The notes beneath the pieces were generated by a model that was not told where the DNA came from, made no database searches, and worked only from the letters and a program-made list of their open reading frames with translations. The position numbers were made by a program, and so were the translations under genes. A stretch of DNA of 64,000 bases from Aeromonas sp. FDAARGOS 1405 (GTDB lineage: Bacteria > Pseudomonadota > Gammaproteobacteria > Enterobacterales > Aeromonadaceae). The stretch lies in assembly GCF_019048265.1 (NCBI RefSeq), contig NZ_CP077311.1, positions 2,613,001-2,677,000 on the forward strand, written 5' to 3'. Shown here one piece after another: positions 57,229 through 64,000 of the stretch (positions are counted from its first letter, which is position 1; each line of letters opens with the position of its first letter).

Positions 57229-57257
57229 ATTGTGCATTTGCAGGGCCCCCTTGACAA
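57229..57257 (-). promoter_or_regulatory. promoter of permease unit, copy 2
   Basis: TTGTCA (57252-57257), 17 bases, CACAAT (57229-57234) on the minus strand, matching copy 1 in both boxes and spacer length. The predicted start is near 57222. Confidence 0.65.
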
Positions 57258-57277
57258 GTAAAAGAAGGTGGCAAAAC

Positions 57278-57291
57278 TGCATTTTTTTGCA
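57278..57291. promoter_or_regulatory. TGCA inverted repeat upstream of promoter, copy 2
   Basis: TGCATTTTTTTGCA, a perfect TGCA-N6-TGCA inverted repeat about 20 bases upstream of the -35 box, conserved with 55132-55145. Candidate regulator site. Confidence 0.45.
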
Positions 57292-57317
57292 CAGGTGAGC
57301 AGTCACTTTCCGGCTGG

Positions 57318-58607
57318 TCAGGCCAGCGCGGCCTCCAGTGATTTTTCAAGGATTTGCATCCCTTCGTCAATCACTGCCGCAGGGGCGGTCAGGGGGGCGA
57401 GAAAACGGATGACATTTGCGCGAACCCCGCATGAGAGCAGGACCAGACCCCGTTTGCCCGCCTCGGCCACCAGACGTTTGGTGAGGTCGGGATCGGGCTG
57501 GCTGGCATCACGCCGTTTCACCAGCTCCATGGCCACCATGGCACCGGGTCCGCGAATTTGACCTATGCAGTCAAAACGCTCGGCTATGCGTTGCAGCTCC
57601 GTCTTGATCTGCTCCCCTTGATCCAGCGCCTTCTGGTTGAGTTTTTCCTCGTCGATCACCTGCAAGACCGCCAGTGCTGCAGCGCAGGCGATGGGGGAAC
57701 CGGCATAGGTGCCGCCAAGTCCGCCCGGCTTGGCCGAGTTCATGATCTCCGCCTTGCCCACCACCGCCGAGAGAGGGAAGCCCCCCGCCAGACTCTTGGC
57801 CAGGGTCATGATGTCCGGCTCGATGCCAGCATACTCGGTGGCGAAGGTCTTGCCGGTACGGCAAAAACCGCTCTGGATCTCGTCGCAGATGAGCAGAATG
57901 CCGTGCTGGTCGCAGACGCTGCGCAGCTTCTGCATAAAGCTCGGGGAGGCAGGATAGAAGCCCCCTTCGCCCTGTACCGGCTCGATAATGATGGCAGCTA
58001 CGCGGGAGGGTTCGATGTCGGCGCTGAAGCAGAGCTCGAGGGCGTGCAGGGCATCCTCTTCACTTACCCCCAGATAGTCGGCGGGGAAGGGGATGTGGTA
58101 GACCTCACCCGGAAAGGGGCCAAAGCCGGTCTTGTAGGGGACCACCTTGCCGGTGAGTGCCATCCCCATCATGGTGCGGCCGTGAAAGCCCCCCTTGAAG
58201 GCGATGGTGCCGCTGCGACCGGTGTGAGCACGGGCGATCTTGATGGCGTTCTCGACCGCCTCGGCGCCGGTGGAGAGAAACAGGGTGCGCTTCGGGGTCG
58301 GGCCGGGCACCAGGGCATTGAGTTTCTCGGCAAGTTCGATATAGCCCGGGTAGGGGGTGACCTGAAAGCAGGTGTGGCTGAACTTTTCCAGCTGCTCACG
58401 CACCGCCGCCACCACCTTCGGGTGGTTGTGGCCGGTGTTGAGCACGGCGATGCCGGAGGCAAAGTCGATGTAGCGGTTGCCCTCCACATCCCACAGCTCG
58501 GCATTTTGCGCACGGTCGATAAAGACCGGCAGCAGGGTGCCGACGCCGTTGACCACGGCCGCTTCACGGCGCGCTTGCCACGCCTTGTTTGATTGTGACT
58601 GACTCAT
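57318..58607 (-). CDS. gabT: 4-aminobutyrate aminotransferase (GabT/PuuE)
   Basis: A 429-residue class III PLP aminotransferase. STGAEAVENAIK is the cofactor phosphate loop, CDEIQSGFCRTG gives Asp242, and LAKSLAGGFPL gives the PLP lysine Lys271. It converts GABA and 2-oxoglutarate to succinate semialdehyde and glutamate, the step before GabD. Strong ribosome-binding site GGGAGGAAAG. It follows gabD by 124 bases. Whether it is the GabT or PuuE orthologue cannot be decided without a tree. Confidence 0.92.
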   Translation of the reverse strand: MSQSQSNKAWQARREAAVVNGVGTLLPVFIDRAQNAELWDVEGNRYIDFASGIAVLNTGHNHPKVVAAVREQLEKFSHTCFQVTPYPGYIELAEKLNALVPGPTPKRTLFLSTGAEAVENAIKIARAHTGRSGTIAFKGGFHGRTMMGMALTGKVVPYKTGFGPFPGEVYHIPFPADYLGVSEEDALHALELCFSADIEPSRVAAIIIEPVQGEGGFYPASPSFMQKLRSVCDQHGILLICDEIQSGFCRTGKTFATEYAGIEPDIMTLAKSLAGGFPLSAVVGKAEIMNSAKPGGLGGTYAGSPIACAAALAVLQVIDEEKLNQKALDQGEQIKTELQRIAERFDCIGQIRGPGAMVAMELVKRRDASQPDPDLTKRLVAEAGKRGLVLLSCGVRANVIRFLAPLTAPAAVIDEGMQILEKSLEAALA

Positions 58608-58731
58608 CTTTCCTCCCTGAGGGGCCGCAGCCCCCGATATTCCCTGAAAATGTGGCAGGCGTTTTGGCGCCTATTACCGCCGAACAGCCCATCGGGCCAG
58701 TTCGGCGGCGCCTTGTCTCTCTGTTGCAGCC

Positions 58732-60195
58732 CTAGCGAATGGCGCCAAAGCAGAGGTATTTGGTCTCCAGATACTCCTCCAGCCCCTCGGCTGCACCCTC
58801 CCGACCCAGACCCGACTCCTTGATGCCGCCAAAGGGGGCCAGCTCGGTGGAGATGATCCCCTCGTTGATGCCGACCATGCCGTACTCCAGCTGCTCGGCG
58901 ACGCGCCACACCCGGGCGATGTCACGGCCATAGAAGTAGGCGGCCAGGCCATAAGGGGTGTCGTTGGCAATGGCGATGGCCTCGGCTTCTGTCTCGAAGC
59001 GTACCAGCGGGGCGACCGGGCCGAAGATCTCCTCCTGCAGGATGGGGTTGGTTTTATCCACCTTGCCCAAAATGGTGGGTTGGTAGAAGAGGGGGCCGGC
59101 GGGGTGAGCTTCGCCCCCCAGCAGCACTTCGGCACCGGCGGCGACCGATTGCTGCACCAGCTCGGCCACCTTGCTGGCGGCGGCCGGGTTGATGAGCGGG
59201 CCGATCTGGCAGCCCTCTGCCATGCCATCTCCCACCCTGAAGGCCTTGACGGCGGCAGTCAGTTTTTCGGCGAAGGCGTCATAGACACTGGCCTGCACCA
59301 GAATGCGGTTGGCGCAGACGCAGGTTTGCCCGGCGTTGCGGTATTTGGAGGCGAGTGCCCCGGCCACGGCGGCGTCGAGGTCGGCGTCGTCAAAGACGAT
59401 AAAGGGGGCGTTGCCACCCAGCTCCAGCGACAGCTTTTTCATGGTGTCGGCGCATTGGCGCATCAGCAGCTTGCCGATGCGGGTGGAGCCGGTGAAGGAG
59501 AGCTTGCGCACTACCGGATTGCTGCACAGCTCGTTGCCCACCGCGCTCGCCTGATGGCTGGTGACGATATTGATGACACCGGCGGGGATCCCCGCCTGCT
59601 CGGCCAGTACCGCCAGTGCCAGCGCGCAGAGCGGCGTTTCGGCGGCAGGCTTGATGACGATGGTGCAACCGGCGGCCAGCGCCGGGCCCGCCTTGCGGGT
59701 GATCATGGCAATCGGGAAGTTCCACGGAGTGATGGCGGCGACGACTCCGACCGGCTGCTTGATGGTGGCCAGCCGGCGATCGCCGCTAAAGCCCGGGATG
59801 GTGCGGCCATAGGCGCGCTTGCCCTCTTCGGCGAACCACTGGATAAAGCTGGCGCCGTAGGTCACTTCCCCCTTGGCTTCCGCCAGCGGCTTGCCCTGCT
59901 CGCAGGTCATGATGCGGGCCAGTTCATCGCTGTGGGCGGTGATGGCGGCAAACCAGGCGTAGAGCTTGTTGCTGCGCTCCTTGGCGGTGAGGGCTGCCCA
60001 GGCGGGTTGCGCCGCGTGGGCGGCCGCGATGGCGCGGCGGGTATCCTCTTCATTCATGTCGGGCACTTGAGTGATCACGGCACCGGTAGCCGGATTGGTG
60101 ACCTCGAAGGTGCGGCCGCTGGCGGCCTCGCACCACTGACCATCTATATAGGCGCGGGATTTGATCAAGCTTTGATTGGAGCTGGTAGCGGACAT
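58732..60195 (-). CDS. gabD: succinate-semialdehyde dehydrogenase (NADP+)
   Basis: A 487-residue aldehyde dehydrogenase closely resembling E. coli GabD ([25 protein letters not shown] region). Asn159, the general base Glu258 (LELGGNAPF) and the nucleophile Cys292 (GQTCVCANR) are present. It oxidises succinate semialdehyde to succinate. The ATG at 60195 has a TTGAGGC ribosome-binding site; an upstream ATG at 60207 is less likely. It is divergent from puuR and may also serve the PuuC step, though its closest match is GabD. Confidence 0.92.
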   Translation of the reverse strand: MSATSSNQSLIKSRAYIDGQWCEAASGRTFEVTNPATGAVITQVPDMNEEDTRRAIAAAHAAQPAWAALTAKERSNKLYAWFAAITAHSDELARIMTCEQGKPLAEAKGEVTYGASFIQWFAEEGKRAYGRTIPGFSGDRRLATIKQPVGVVAAITPWNFPIAMITRKAGPALAAGCTIVIKPAAETPLCALALAVLAEQAGIPAGVINIVTSHQASAVGNELCSNPVVRKLSFTGSTRIGKLLMRQCADTMKKLSLELGGNAPFIVFDDADLDAAVAGALASKYRNAGQTCVCANRILVQASVYDAFAEKLTAAVKAFRVGDGMAEGCQIGPLINPAAASKVAELVQQSVAAGAEVLLGGEAHPAGPLFYQPTILGKVDKTNPILQEEIFGPVAPLVRFETEAEAIAIANDTPYGLAAYFYGRDIARVWRVAEQLEYGMVGINEGIISTELAPFGGIKESGLGREGAAEGLEEYLETKYLCFGAIR

Positions 60196-60207
60196 GGCAA
60201 GCCTCAA

Positions 60208-60547
60208 TGGTGAAACCTGGCAGCAAGGTGGCGATGATGCGGCTCATCCTGTGGTGCTGCCGTATAAAATAATAAGCACAGAGAGACCATAAATTGAGCG
60301 AAAATGTTTTTCAAGTGTTAAATATATTTGAGTTGCTGGTGTGTCGCATGCTAGAAATTGGGCTGTGTAGCGCAGTTTAACCAGATGAACAGGGTATCGC
60401 ACGGTAAGTGGTGTGCAAAATAATGAACGCCAGGCTGTGTAAGATAGCAAACAGTGATGCCATGGCTGGTCCGCTATTTTAACCAGTGGCAACAGGGAGG
60501 TGGTCAATGTACCAACGTGACAAAGGAATCGATGGCGGAGGCTTGCC
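60208..60547. promoter_or_regulatory. gabD-puuR divergent control region
   Basis: About 340 AT-rich bases with no gene. Two stretches resemble the E. coli PuuR site as I recall it (AAAATATAATGAACA): AAAATAATGAAC at 60417-60428, and TAAATATATTTGAG at 60319-60332 (weaker). This is the expected place for PuuR repression of both transcripts. Confidence 0.4.
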
Positions 60548-61150
60548 ATGAACGGGGCGCCAACCCAGAGCAGCAGTACCCGCTCCGGTCAGGGGGCTGT
60601 ACTGCAGGCAAGTATGGGGGAGCGGCTGGCGTCGGTGCGCCATCAGCTGGGGCTCTCCCAGCGGCGGGCAGCCGAGCTGAGCGGCCTGACCCACGGTGCT
60701 ATCTGCATGATCGAGCAGGACAAGGTGAGCCCCTCGGTCGCTTCACTGCAAAAGCTGCTCACCGTATATGGCTTGCCGCTGTCACGCTTTTTTGCCGAAG
60801 AGGAGCTGAGTCGACCGCCGCAGGTGGTGATCAAGGCTGATCAGCTGATCGAGCTGGGCAGCCAGGGGGTCTCGATGAAGCTGGTGCACAACGGCAACAA
60901 CCGCCGCCAGCTCGGCTTTATGCTGGAGACCTATCCCCCCGGCACCGACACCGGTGGTCAGGTGACCCATCAGGGGGAGGAGGTCGGCACTGTGCTGGAG
61001 GGGTCGGTGATCCTGACGGTGGCGGGCCAGAGTTATCAGCTGGAGGCGGGCGACAGCTATGTGATCGACACCGGCGAGCCCCACAGCTTCAGCAATCCGT
61101 CGGGGCAGACCTGCCGCATCGTCAGCGCCCACACCCCGGCGAGCTTTTAA
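60548..61150 (+). CDS. puuR: putrescine-utilisation repressor PuuR
   Basis: A 200-residue regulator. The N-terminal XRE-type helix-turn-helix reads LSQRRAAELSGLTHGAICMIEQDKVSPS in pieces that match E. coli PuuR, and the C-terminal cupin domain (HQGEEVGTVLEGSV, then GEPHSFSN) binds putrescine in the E. coli protein. It is about 15 residues longer at the N-terminus than E. coli PuuR. Ribosome-binding site GGAGG 6 bases before ATG. Next to puuB, on the same strand. Confidence 0.93.
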   Translation: MNGAPTQSSSTRSGQGAVLQASMGERLASVRHQLGLSQRRAAELSGLTHGAICMIEQDKVSPSVASLQKLLTVYGLPLSRFFAEEELSRPPQVVIKADQLIELGSQGVSMKLVHNGNNRRQLGFMLETYPPGTDTGGQVTHQGEEVGTVLEGSVILTVAGQSYQLEAGDSYVIDTGEPHSFSNPSGQTCRIVSAHTPASF

Positions 61151-61195
61151 TCTAGGCAGTAGTTTGGCAACCGAACCGGTAAGGAAACAGGGATC

Positions 61196-62473
61196 ATGAC
61201 CGAACATGTAAACAGTTACTACGCAGCCAGCGCCAATAAACACGCGCCCTATCCGACATTGACCGAGCAGCTGGAGTGCGATGTCTGCGTCATCGGGGCG
61301 GGTTATACCGGCCTATCCAGCGCCCTGCATCTGGTCGAGAAGGGCTACAAGGTGGTGGTGCTGGAGGCCGCACGAGTCGGCTTTGGTGCCAGCGGCCGCA
61401 ACGGTGGCCAGATCGTCAACTCCTACAGCCGCGACATCGACACCATAGAAGCGAACTGCCCGCCGGATCAGGCCAGGCTGCTCGGTTCCATGCTGTTTGA
61501 GGGGGGCCAGATCATCCGCGAGCGGATCAAGCGCTACAACATCCAGTGCGATCTGCAGGAGGGGGGCGTCTTTGCCGCCGAGACCGAGAAGCAGTTCCAC
61601 GAGCTCAAGGCGCAGAAGGCGCGCTGGGAGAAGTGGGGCAATGAACAGCTGGAGCTGCTCGATGCCAAGGGGGTGCGCGAGGTGGTCGCGAGCGATCGCT
61701 ACGTCGGCGCCCTGCTCGACAAGAGCGGCGGCCATATTCACCCTCTCAATCTGGCGCTGGGGGAGGCGGAAGCGATCCGCATCCAGGGGGGGCAGATCTT
61801 CGAGCAGTCCGCCGTTACCAGCATCACCCCGGGTCAGCCGGCGCTGGTCAAGACCGCCAAAGGAGCGGTGAAGGCGCGCTTTATCGTGGTGGCCGGCAAT
61901 GCCTACCTCGGCAATCTGGTGCCGGAACTGGCCAGCAAGAGCATGCCCTGTGGCACCCAGGTGATCGCCACCGAGGTGCTGGGGGAGGAGCGAGCCCGCT
62001 CACTGCTGCCGCAAAACTACTGTCTGGAGGATTGCAACTACCTGCTCGACTACTACCGCACCTCCGGCGATCACCGGCTGCTCTATGGCGGCGGCGTGGT
62101 CTATGGGGCGCGGGATCCGGCGGATATCGAGCGGCTGATCATCCCCAAGATGCTGAAAACCTTCCCGCAGCTGGCCGACGTCAAGGTGGAGTACACCTGG
62201 ACCGGCAACTTCCTGCTCACCCTGTCGCGGCTGCCGCAGTTTGGCCGCATCGGCCCCAACATCTACTACATGCAGGGCTACAGCGGCCACGGCGTCACCT
62301 GCACCCATCTGGCGGGCAAGCTGCTCTCCGAGGTGCTGAGCGGTCAGGCGGAGCGCTTCGATGCCTTTGCCAAACTGCCGCACTACCCCTTCCCGGGTGG
62401 CCGGCTGTTCCGTATTCCCTTCACCGCCGCGGGTGCCGCCTGGTATACCTTGCGCGATCGGCTGGGGGTATAA
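61196..62473 (+). CDS. puuB: gamma-glutamylputrescine oxidase PuuB
   Basis: A 425-residue FAD-dependent oxidase of the DAO family, one residue shorter than E. coli PuuB and starting MTEHVNSYYAASANKHAP. The dinucleotide motif GAGYTG is at residues 34-39, followed by LEAARVGFGASGRNGGQ. It oxidises gamma-glutamylputrescine to the aldehyde with release of ammonia and H2O2. It follows puuR by 45 bases. Its substrate must be made by PuuA, which is not encoded in this window. Confidence 0.94.
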   Translation: MTEHVNSYYAASANKHAPYPTLTEQLECDVCVIGAGYTGLSSALHLVEKGYKVVVLEAARVGFGASGRNGGQIVNSYSRDIDTIEANCPPDQARLLGSMLFEGGQIIRERIKRYNIQCDLQEGGVFAAETEKQFHELKAQKARWEKWGNEQLELLDAKGVREVVASDRYVGALLDKSGGHIHPLNLALGEAEAIRIQGGQIFEQSAVTSITPGQPALVKTAKGAVKARFIVVAGNAYLGNLVPELASKSMPCGTQVIATEVLGEERARSLLPQNYCLEDCNYLLDYYRTSGDHRLLYGGGVVYGARDPADIERLIIPKMLKTFPQLADVKVEYTWTGNFLLTLSRLPQFGRIGPNIYYMQGYSGHGVTCTHLAGKLLSEVLSGQAERFDAFAKLPHYPFPGGRLFRIPFTAAGAAWYTLRDRLGV

Positions 62474-62543
62474 GGGCTGCCCAGCGAGAAATATGGTCTG
62501 GTGCTGGCGACGATGCGGGCGCAGATCCCAGCACAAATGCCGA

Positions 62544-62580
62544 AAAACAGAAGGCCACCGCTAGGGTGGCCTTCTGTTTT
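62544..62580. terminator. bidirectional terminator puuB / DUF3297
   Basis: A perfect 16-bp stem (AAAACAGAAGGCCACC with GGTGGCCTTCTGTTTT) and a 5-base loop, A/T-flanked on both sides, between convergent genes. Confidence 0.93.
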
Positions 62581-62601
62581 ACCCGAAGCGGGTGGCTGCG
62601 A

Positions 62602-62850
62602 TTAGCTGTAATAAGCTTCGACGGTGCCCTTGAGCTTGATCAGAATGGGCTGACCACGGCGATCCAGCGCCTTGGGGGAGGGGATCTTCACCCAGCCTTC
62701 ACTGATGCAGTACTCCTCGACATCGGTGCGCTCTTTGCCGTTCAGGCGAATACCGATCGGGTGCTCGAAGCAGGCTGCCACATAGTGAGGGCTGCGGGGA
62801 TTGCAGGAGAGGTGATCCGGCAGAGCCGGTTTGGTGCTGGTATCGCTCAT
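62602..62850 (-). CDS. DUF3297 family protein
   Basis: An 82-residue protein matching the DUF3297 family pattern (HLSCNPRSPHYVAACFEH, then IGIRLNGKERTDVEEYCISEGWVK, given here in pieces). No function is known for the family. No signal peptide or membrane segment; likely cytosolic. It is a single gene. Confidence 0.88.
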   Translation of the reverse strand: MSDTSTKPALPDHLSCNPRSPHYVAACFEHPIGIRLNGKERTDVEEYCISEGWVKIPSPKALDRRGQPILIKLKGTVEAYYS

Positions 62851-63000
62851 CGATATAACCCGAAATGAATAAAAAGTGGGTCATTGTAGAGAATGCCGCC
62901 ATGGCATTCAAGGCGACCACAATACCGGCCAAGGCGGGCGGCCATCTATGTTGGTGACTTGCTTATCCCCGTTGCCAATCCATCCCCTGCTCGGGGCGAC

Positions 63001-63038
63001 CGCTATGCCCGGTCCATGTCGTGTTATCGGGCATAGCG
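63001..63038 (-). terminator. inverted repeat downstream of yqhA
   Basis: CGCTATGCCC (63001-63010) and GGGCATAGCG (63029-63038) form a 10-bp stem with an 18-base loop. No U-tract follows on the minus strand, so it may be a weak or Rho-assisted stop for yqhA. Confidence 0.45.
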
Positions 63039-63056
63039 TCTATTACAGGCTGACTT

Positions 63057-63545
63057 CTATTTGCGGGTCAGCTTGTCGAGGTAGCCCATGGCGAAGGCCG
63101 AGAGGACAAAGGTGATGTGGATCAGCAGGTACCACTTGATCTTGTCATTGGGGAGGTTCTCGGCATTCATAAACACCTTGAGCAGGTGAATGGAGGAGAT
63201 GGCGACAATGGAGGCGGCGACCTTGTTTTTCAGGGAGCCGGCATCGAGCTTGCCGAGCCACACCAGTTTGTCGTTCTCATCCCCTACATCGAGACGCGAG
63301 ACGAAGTTCTCATAGCCGGAAAACATCACCATCACGATAAGTCCCCCTACCAGGGTGATATCGATCAGCGACAGTGTGACCAGCACCAGATCTACCTCTT
63401 TCATCTCCAGTATGTTGGGCAGGATATGGAGGATCTCCTGAAAGAATTTCACTCCCAGTGCCAGCAGTATGAGGCTGAGCCCAAGATAGATGGGGGCCAT
63501 GATCCAGCGGGATGCGTACATCAATCTTTCAAACATGTTTTCCAT
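63057..63545 (-). CDS. yqhA: YqhA-family inner membrane protein (UPF0114)
   Basis: A 162-residue protein close to E. coli YqhA (164), with three to four membrane segments and the near-identical stretches [17 protein letters not shown] and [16 protein letters not shown]. Function is not established. Single gene. Confidence 0.9.
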   Translation of the reverse strand: MENMFERLMYASRWIMAPIYLGLSLILLALGVKFFQEILHILPNILEMKEVDLVLVTLSLIDITLVGGLIVMVMFSGYENFVSRLDVGDENDKLVWLGKLDAGSLKNKVAASIVAISSIHLLKVFMNAENLPNDKIKWYLLIHITFVLSAFAMGYLDKLTRK

Positions 63546-63727
63546 AGTGCGATTAAAGATCCATCAAATGGTTAACAAACGAGTCGGCCATAGCTTAACC
63601 GAGATGCATCACATCTCAAGTATCTCGATAGCATATTGCTGAATTGGGTGGTGTCAGGCGGGATTTTTAACCCCGGTTAGGGTGATGTAGCGGGAGGCTG
63701 AGGGGCCGTGGTCGGGCCTATCCGGTG

Positions 63728-64000
63728 TCAGGGAAGATCCAGGGTAAAGCGGGCACCGCCGAGGAGAGATTCATCGACCCGGATCTGGCCGCCGTAGCTG
63801 TGAACGATCTCGGTCACCACCGCCAGACCGATGCCCTGGCCGGGCGAGCTGTCAGCGCGCACGCCACGCTGAAAGATCTGCTCCGATTTGGCCGGATCGA
63901 TGCCCGGGCCATCATCTTCTACCTCGATGCGTAACCGGTCGAGATGGCGGCGTACCGTCACCTTCACTTCGCTGATGGCAAACTTGCAGGCATTGTCGAG
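63728..64000 (-). CDS. PhoQ-like sensor histidine kinase, C-terminal part
   Basis: Only the C-terminal 90 or so residues of the ATPase domain are in the window; the gene continues past 64000. The N-box LDNACKF, the G1 box DDGPGI and the G2 box GQGIGLAV are visible, ending FTLDLP. Spacing and the ESLLGGARF segment resemble E. coli PhoQ, but the sensor domain is outside the window, so the assignment is tentative. Confidence 0.8.
   Translation of the reverse strand, partial: LDNACKFAISEVKVTVRRHLDRLRIEVEDDGPGIDPAKSEQIFQRGVRADSSPGQGIGLAVVTEIVHSYGGQIRVDESLLGGARFTLDLP

Noticed and set aside
1..64000. CRISPR arrays, tRNA or rRNA genes, insertion sequences, prophage genes
   Set aside because: None was seen on reading: no regularly spaced direct repeats, no cloverleaf or rRNA sequence, no transposase or integrase motifs, and gene order resembles conserved chromosome.

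Overview
The window looks like a chromosomal segment of an Aeromonas species (gammaproteobacterium, fairly GC-rich). The main reason is a complete type II secretion operon in the Aeromonas exe order (exeC to exeN, preceded by exeAB). It is supported by ptsH-ptsI-crr, PykF, CysK, RdgC, SbcCD, PuuR, PuuB and YqhA proteins that resemble their enterobacterial and Vibrio relatives. I saw no tRNA, rRNA, insertion sequence, phage gene or CRISPR array. Species was not determined.

Layout. (1) 1-5338, plus strand: a compact five-gene catabolic cassette (alpha/beta hydrolase cut by the window edge, SDR protein with an altered active site, aspartate-dehydrogenase-like protein, aldehyde dehydrogenase, ThDP-dependent decarboxylase-like enzyme). 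(2) 5510-12237, minus strand: a chitobiose/cellobiose PTS operon chbB-chbC-(GH1 glycosidase)-chbA-chbR-chbF-chbG. (3) 12852-26821, minus strand: type II secretion genes exeAB and exeCDEFGHIJKLMN. (4) 27199-30384, minus strand: KAS III-like enzyme, VWA protein and MoxR ATPase. (5) 30544-34538, plus strand: cysK and the general PTS genes ptsH-ptsI-crr. (6) 34638-40645, minus strand: a GGDEF protein, mscK and pykF. (7) 40954-53356: a small membrane protein, a LigB-type dioxygenase, sbcCD, a GNAT protein, rdgC, a lipoprotein gamma-glutamyltransferase, an FKBP isomerase with a degenerate copy of its 3' end beside it, an Na/Pi cotransporter and a small periplasmic protein. (8) 53451-62473: a putrescine/GABA utilisation locus with two PuuP-like permeases, GabT/PuuE, GabD, PuuR and PuuB. 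(9) 62602-64000: a DUF3297 protein, YqhA and the 3' end of a PhoQ-like sensor kinase.

How the parts work together. Chitobiose enters through ChbBCA, is deacetylated by ChbG and cleaved by ChbF. The phosphoryl groups come from HPr and enzyme I, also encoded here. In the putrescine locus PuuP-type importers supply substrate, PuuB oxidises gamma-glutamylputrescine, GabT and GabD take GABA to succinate, and PuuR is the probable repressor. PuuA and PuuD are not in the window.

The most interesting signal is in the putrescine locus. Both permease genes are preceded by the same roughly 350-base module: a TGCA-type inverted repeat, a near-identical sigma70-type promoter, an intrinsic-terminator-like hairpin just after the predicted transcription start, two further conserved hairpins, and a 43-46 codon small ORF whose stop codon overlaps the permease start. 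The two small ORFs are related to each other. This looks like a duplicated attenuator, leader-peptide or small-subunit system controlling polyamine uptake. I do not recognise it as a described element.
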